From positions 1-18,263 of the forward strand of contig QAKR01000050.1 of NCBI GenBank assembly GCA_003343705.1: a stretch of DNA of 18,263 nucleotides, in the 5' to 3' direction. The DNA comes from Clostridiales bacterium (lineage in GTDB: Bacteria; Bacillota; Clostridia; Oscillospirales; UBA644). Shown here piece after piece: positions 14,267-18,263 of this stretch (the stretch's first letter is position 1; every line of letters starts with the position of its first letter). A program made the translations under genes and the position numbers. The notes below the pieces were generated by a model. That model had not been told where the DNA came from. It saw only the letters and a list, made by a program, of their open reading frames with translations, and did not search any database.

Positions 14267-14811
14267 CATCATTCTATACTCCTTCAGAATTAGCAGAAAT
14301 AGGTTTCAAACGTTATGGGACCAATGTCTTAGTTAGCCGAAAGGCTTCAATATACGGAGCTGAAAACATAACAATCGGCGACAATGTCCGAATTGATGAT
14401 TTTTGTATACTAAGTGGACATGTGGAAATAGGCAGCAATATACATATTTCAGCATATAACGCATTATATGGAACTCTAGGTATTGTTTTGGAAGATTATA
14501 CTGGTATTTCGCCACGTTGCTCCCTTTTCAGCGCCATGGATGATTTTTCAGGTGAGTTTTTGATTGGGCCCATACATCGTGAAGAATTAACCAATGTCAT
14601 TGGTGGCAAAATTACTCTAAAAAGATTTTCCCAACTTGGATGCAATTGCGTGGTTTTTCCTGAAATCACAATAGGAGAAGGTGCAATAGTAGGCGCTATG
14701 AGTATGGTAAAAAACGACATGACACCATGGAGTATTAATTATGGAATTCCGGCCAAGAAAGTCGGAGAAAGGAATAAAGGGCTATTAAAGAAACTCCATC
14801 ATAATTTATGA
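14263..14811 (+). CDS. Hexapeptide-repeat (LbetaH) acyltransferase
   Basis: A 182-residue left-handed beta-helix acyltransferase, expected to be a cytoplasmic trimer using acetyl-CoA. Hexapeptide rungs are visible at about 28-75 (ASIYGAENITIGDNVRIDDF, then VEIGSNIHISAYNAL) and 125-155 (FSQLGCNCVVFPEITIGEGA, then IVGAMSMV). The end GIPAKKVGER is the typical closing loop. Its 4-bp overlap with the aminotransferase suggests that it N-acetylates the amino sugar made there, as VioB, FdtC or WecD do for their partners. An O-acetyltransferase role is the alternative. A 40-nt gap separates it from the next gene. Confidence 0.85.
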   Translation: MTSFYTPSELAEIGFKRYGTNVLVSRKASIYGAENITIGDNVRIDDFCILSGHVEIGSNIHISAYNALYGTLGIVLEDYTGISPRCSLFSAMDDFSGEFLIGPIHREELTNVIGGKITLKRFSQLGCNCVVFPEITIGEGAIVGAMSMVKNDMTPWSINYGIPAKKVGERNKGLLKKLHHNL

Positions 14812-14851
14812 CAATTTAATTGTAATGCTATATTGATTTCATGAAGACAAA

Positions 14852-15970
14852 ATGAAGAAAGTATTACACATATTCCCTGATGATAAATTTTTTGATCAAG
14901 TCAGTGACTTTTTTGATTCTTTAGAAGGGATAATTAATGTGTATATTTTTCTTGCGTCTAAAGATTATACTTTCAAATACATAAAACAGGTTGACAAAAT
15001 TAAGGTTTTCAATAATATTGCACTCTATAGGAACTACATTTCCTCAACCGATGCGGATATTGTCTATCTCCACTCTCTAAGGGATTTATCTGTTTTTGAA
15101 TATTTTAGTCCAAGTATAAAAGTAATTTGGTGGAGTTGGGGATACGACATATATAATCGGCCAAGTCCCTTATCTAAACCGTTGATCACCATTGATCTCT
15201 ACAAACACGTCACTAAGCAACTTATTACAGATTCAGCAAAACTTTCACCTTATAAATACCTAAAATATACTTTTTTGAAATTAATCGTTAACAGAAAACT
15301 ACGAAAAGCAATCCATCGAATCGATTATTACACTCCTGTGCTACCTGTCGAATATAAGCTTTTATGTCAAAATAAATTTTTCAAAGCGAAACCTTTTAGA
15401 ATTGACTTTGGCCCTGGTTATTGTACCTTTAACAAACTTCATTATAATAAGGGAGCGGGAAATATTTTGATTGGAAACTCTTTTTCACCAACTAACAATC
15501 ATCTGGATATTTTTCCCCTGATTAAGCATATCAATATCGGCAATCGTAAATATATTATCCCGGTAAATTACGGCACAGGCTATAACATATCAAAGACGCA
15601 ACTAAAAAATTTATCCGGCCTAAATTCTGATTCAGTTATTTGGCTTGAGAAATATTTATCTCTTAAAGAATATGAAAACATCAACGGTTCTGTTACGCAC
15701 GCAATTTTCGGGCATGTTCGACAGCAGGCCGTCGGCAATCACAGAATGTGTATTGCATCAGGCATCAAAATGTTCTTTTTCAAAGATAGTATAAATTATC
15801 AATATTATAAAGGAATGGGCTTTCATGTATATAGTATTGAGGATGACTTAAACGAGGAAAACCTCGCATCCAATCTGACATATGCTCAGGCTGTTCACAA
15901 CTATAATTTACTCCTTTCAGTTGCGCGGGACAACAAAAGGAAATATGAAAAAGAGCTAATGAAGATTTGA
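14852..15970 (+). CDS. GT56 (WecF-like) 4-acetamido-4,6-dideoxyhexose transferase
   Basis: A 372-residue glycosyltransferase. Its second half follows the WecF/RffT (GT56) pattern: NILIGNSFSPTNNHLDIF (204-221), a Pro-Tyr strand IIPVNYGTGY, WLEKYLSLKEYENI, and HVRQQAVGNHRMCIASGIKM (288-307). The first half has WWSWGYDIY (93-101), matching the WGxDxY element of the family. WecF transfers Fuc4NAc from dTDP to a lipid-linked acceptor in enterobacterial common antigen synthesis. That activity fits the aminotransferase and acyltransferase directly upstream. The gene is strongly AT-rich with many Lys, Asn and Tyr codons. Family assignment is from recognised motifs; the sugar is inferred. Confidence 0.75.
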   Translation: MKKVLHIFPDDKFFDQVSDFFDSLEGIINVYIFLASKDYTFKYIKQVDKIKVFNNIALYRNYISSTDADIVYLHSLRDLSVFEYFSPSIKVIWWSWGYDIYNRPSPLSKPLITIDLYKHVTKQLITDSAKLSPYKYLKYTFLKLIVNRKLRKAIHRIDYYTPVLPVEYKLLCQNKFFKAKPFRIDFGPGYCTFNKLHYNKGAGNILIGNSFSPTNNHLDIFPLIKHINIGNRKYIIPVNYGTGYNISKTQLKNLSGLNSDSVIWLEKYLSLKEYENINGSVTHAIFGHVRQQAVGNHRMCIASGIKMFFFKDSINYQYYKGMGFHVYSIEDDLNEENLASNLTYAQAVHNYNLLLSVARDNKRKYEKELMKI

Positions 15971-15975
15971 ACATC

Positions 15976-16959
15976 ATGAAATTATCTGTAATCATCCCTG
16001 CATACAACGTTGAAAGTTATCTCGAAAGGTGCATAAATTCCGTTCTTAATCAAAGGATGCCATCAGATGATTTCGAGATTATAATTGTTGACGATGGGTC
16101 AACTGACAACACATACAAACTTGCCGTCGAATTAGCGGTTCTGCATCCTAATGTTTCTGCATACACGCAGCCTAACCAAGGACAGAGCGGAGCAAGAAAC
16201 AAAGCGCTGGAAAAAGCAAAAGGGGAATACGTGTGGTTTGTTGATGCCGATGACTATATTCTGCCCGGAAGTATTGATACTCTTTACGCTATTGCTAATA
16301 ATAAACGCCTTGACGCACTGTACTTTTTGCTCCAGCGACATTACGAAGGAGAACCTACAGCAGCGCAACATTTCGATTGCCGACAGACAACGCTGCCAGT
16401 TGGGGAAATTATATCTGGAGCAACCGCAGTAATCGGAGGGTATTACCCCTGCTCATCATGTGCTGCAATATACCGTAGAGAAAAGCTTGAACAGGAAAAA
16501 TTACGTTTTATGCCAAAAATTTTCAGGCAGGACGTTGAATTTACCTATCGTAGTATTCCTACATTTGATCGAGTTATGTTTCTTCAGGAGGCTTATTATG
16601 TCTACTTCACTCACCCTGGCAGCGTAACAACATCCGATGTCCCGGCAATTATAATCAGAAGAATGTCAGGTGATGGACATGTAGCCAAAACTTGCCTTCA
16701 ATTGGCCGAGAAATACTCGGATAATCAGGCATTGCAAAAAGCCTTTCTGCGCCGCTATCAAGGAATTATGATTGGGGTGTTTGCGACAATGATCAAACAT
16801 CGAAAGAAATGGCGTCAGGAAGGAATAAACAAATTCCTTCATCAGAGATATCAGGAATTGAATGTATACCCCATAATTGGGCCATCATTGTCATGGAAAT
16901 GGCATATAATTTCTGGAATCATAAATAACCGTTTTTTATTAAAACTTTATCTACTTTAA
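15976..16959 (+). CDS. GT2 family (GT-A fold) glycosyltransferase
   Basis: A 327-residue inverting glycosyltransferase acting at the cytoplasmic face of the membrane. It opens with KLSVIIPAYNVESYLERCI, then IIIVDDGSTD (nucleotide binding, about 35-44), GQSGARNKAL and the metal-binding FVDADD (88-93). The C-terminal third is basic and probably membrane-associated. The ATG at 15976 is preferred because the protein then starts at the beta strand usual for GT2. A TTG at 15967 overlaps the previous stop and would add three residues. Donor and acceptor cannot be told from the sequence. Confidence 0.9.
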   Translation: MKLSVIIPAYNVESYLERCINSVLNQRMPSDDFEIIIVDDGSTDNTYKLAVELAVLHPNVSAYTQPNQGQSGARNKALEKAKGEYVWFVDADDYILPGSIDTLYAIANNKRLDALYFLLQRHYEGEPTAAQHFDCRQTTLPVGEIISGATAVIGGYYPCSSCAAIYRREKLEQEKLRFMPKIFRQDVEFTYRSIPTFDRVMFLQEAYYVYFTHPGSVTTSDVPAIIIRRMSGDGHVAKTCLQLAEKYSDNQALQKAFLRRYQGIMIGVFATMIKHRKKWRQEGINKFLHQRYQELNVYPIIGPSLSWKWHIISGIINNRFLLKLYLL

Positions 16960-16993
16960 AGAATAATCATACTTCTCAGACCATTCCGATATT

Positions 16994-18163
16994 ATGTGGC
17001 TGTATCTGATCATATTTTTCATACCGGTGTGCGCCTATATGGCGGGGAAGGCTGAGAACCGCAGCAAGGCGTTCTTGGTGTGCTATATGGGAGCGTTGGC
17101 TCTATTCGTGGGATTTGGAGATATGTTGGGAGGATATGACCGATATATCTATGGTGAAGTGTTTGAAAGTATAGCCGGCGGGGTGAGCAATGGGTTTAAT
17201 GCCCGGAATGCACCTGCTCTGACATATTTCGAGCCGGGTTATACGGCTCTCAATTATGCTATCGGGAGCATTACGGCAAACCGGTATATTTATATTCTTA
17301 TCGTAACGCTGCTGATATATTTCTGCATGTATAAGGCGTTTGCGAAGAATCTGCCGAATTATCCGCTGGGGATAATTCTGTTTCTCGGCATGGTGTTTTT
17401 CTTTACTTTCACTTATCTGAGGCAGGTACTGGCGTTTTCAGTGGCGTGGCTCGGCGTGACGTATCTGATTGAAAAGAAGCTGTGGAAATTCTGTCTGATA
17501 GTACTGTTGGTGGCTTTCCTGCACAAATCGGGCATAGTTTTTGCCGCCCTTTGCCTTATGCCGATGAAGAAACTGAAGCCCGCGCTGGTGGTGATTGTTC
17601 TGCTGGTGTGCGCTGCAATTGGTCTGTCGGGCGTAACCGGTGCGCTCTACGACGCCTTCTCCAATGTGTCGTACGACGTGAACATGGGTAATTACAACGC
17701 CGACTCGGGCGCACGAGTGGCTTACCTGCTCGAAGTGATATTTTTTGTGTGGATAATCCTTGCGAACTATAAGAAAATCGAGGATAACCGCCGCAATATC
17801 ATATTCCTTAACATGGCGTGGTGCTTCTGTGCGCTGTTGCTGCTGTTTATCCGCTCAAGCGACGGTGGACGCGTGGCCTGGTTCTTCACCTTAGGAATTA
17901 TCTACACCGTCACGCTGATATGCACCACCGCCGACAACCATCGCCGTGTGAAAAACGGATCCGGGATGCTTATAATTGCTGTGATGCTCGCCCTATACAT
18001 AAGAGTTTACAATTCGTGGCAAGTATACAACAATCTTTATCCCTACAAGACATTCCTGACCGATGGCCACCGTTATCCTGACTATTCGTGGGAGCGTTTT
18101 GAGTATGACCATCGCTACGACCGGGACAAATTCCACACACCTGCCTTCAGGCTTCCGAAATGA
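16994..18163 (+). CDS. EpsG/Wzy-type polysaccharide polymerase
   Basis: A 389-residue multi-spanning membrane protein of the EpsG family, expected to join lipid-linked repeat units in the periplasm after Wzx export. Family-like features are GGYDRYIYGEVF (Asp49), FEPGYTALN (79-87), YLRQVLAFSV (Arg143-Gln144), FLHKSGIVF (His177) and a late SDGGRVAWFF. About ten hydrophobic segments are seen, followed by a charged Tyr/Arg/His/Asp-rich cytoplasmic tail. It is noticeably more GC-rich than the five genes before it and is separated from them by 34 nt. Its stop overlaps the next gene (ATGA, 18160-18163). Confidence 0.85.
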   Translation: MWLYLIIFFIPVCAYMAGKAENRSKAFLVCYMGALALFVGFGDMLGGYDRYIYGEVFESIAGGVSNGFNARNAPALTYFEPGYTALNYAIGSITANRYIYILIVTLLIYFCMYKAFAKNLPNYPLGIILFLGMVFFFTFTYLRQVLAFSVAWLGVTYLIEKKLWKFCLIVLLVAFLHKSGIVFAALCLMPMKKLKPALVVIVLLVCAAIGLSGVTGALYDAFSNVSYDVNMGNYNADSGARVAYLLEVIFFVWIILANYKKIEDNRRNIIFLNMAWCFCALLLLFIRSSDGGRVAWFFTLGIIYTVTLICTTADNHRRVKNGSGMLIIAVMLALYIRVYNSWQVYNNLYPYKTFLTDGHRYPDYSWERFEYDHRYDRDKFHTPAFRLPK

Positions 18164-18263
18164 AACGCATTGCCCTGATTTCGCTGCATACGCCCACTGC
18201 CACTAACTTTCGCGGCGCGAGCGCTCTGCCCTACCATCTGATGGCTTTCCACCCCGATGATGT
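18160..18263 (+). CDS. Glycosyltransferase N-terminus (probably GT4), runs off window
   Basis: 34 residues are visible: MKRIALISLHTPTATNFRGA, then SALPYHLMAFHPDD. The first beta strand followed by a Gly/Ser-rich loop and a helix is the usual opening of group 1 (GT4) glycosyltransferases in Bacteroidales polysaccharide loci. It shares the GC-rich composition of the polymerase gene and overlaps it by ATGA. The catalytic domain is outside the window, so the family is provisional. Confidence 0.6.
   Translation, partial: MKRIALISLHTPTATNFRGASALPYHLMAFHPDD

Overview
The window looks like an accessory stretch of a Bacteroidales chromosome. Supporting features are promoter boxes of the Bacteroidetes type (TTTG, about 20 nt, TAnnTTTG), weak or absent Shine-Dalgarno sequences, a BspA-type leucine-rich-repeat surface protein ending in a typical Bacteroidales C-terminal tail, and a DnaK ending in EEVK. 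A gut Muribaculaceae-like organism is plausible, but the sequence alone does not prove it.

Layout. (1) 1-1216: the 3' end of dnaK (GC-rich, strongly C-ending codons) and its terminator. (2) 1217-6103: an AT-rich island. It holds a truncated excisionase-like zinc-finger gene, then a restriction-modification operon (HTH controller protein, fused double D12 adenine methyltransferase, HNH endonuclease), a short orphan or truncated ORF, and a cysteine-rich putative lipoprotein built of 14 DnaJ-type CxxCxGxG units. The island ends in a near-copy of the dnaK 3' end plus terminator. (3) 6104-8880: a secreted leucine-rich-repeat protein preceded by a G8 tract, then a decayed zeta-toxin-like pair (frameshifted partner, internally deleted kinase), ending in a third copy of the dnaK-tail element with a different hairpin. 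(4) 9246-18263: a surface-polysaccharide locus, all on the + strand: nucleotide-sugar dehydrogenase, Wzx-type flippase, acyltransferase-3, aminotransferase, hexapeptide acyltransferase, GT56-type transferase, GT2 transferase, EpsG/Wzy-type polymerase and the start of another glycosyltransferase.

How the genes work together. The polysaccharide genes give a coherent Wzx/Wzy pathway. The dehydrogenase would make a UDP-HexNAc uronic acid. The aminotransferase and hexapeptide acyltransferase would make an N-acylated amino-dideoxyhexose. The GT56-type enzyme would transfer that sugar, a set resembling the enterobacterial common antigen chemistry (HexNAcA plus Fuc4NAc). Several genes overlap by ATGA, so translational coupling is likely. 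The middle of the locus is AT-rich; the polymerase and the last glycosyltransferase are GC-richer, suggesting a swapped-in cassette.

Most notable observations: (a) the acyltransferase-3 gene is out of frame in this sequence because of a C10-A8 tract right after its natural ATG, and one base fewer restores a complete N-terminus, so it is probably a phase-variable gene read in the OFF state; (b) a repeated element (dnaK-like tail, stop codon, and a hairpin starting exactly 34 nt from the first base of the stop) occurs three times with two unrelated hairpin sequences; (c) the long CxxCxGxG bead protein in the island beside dnaK.
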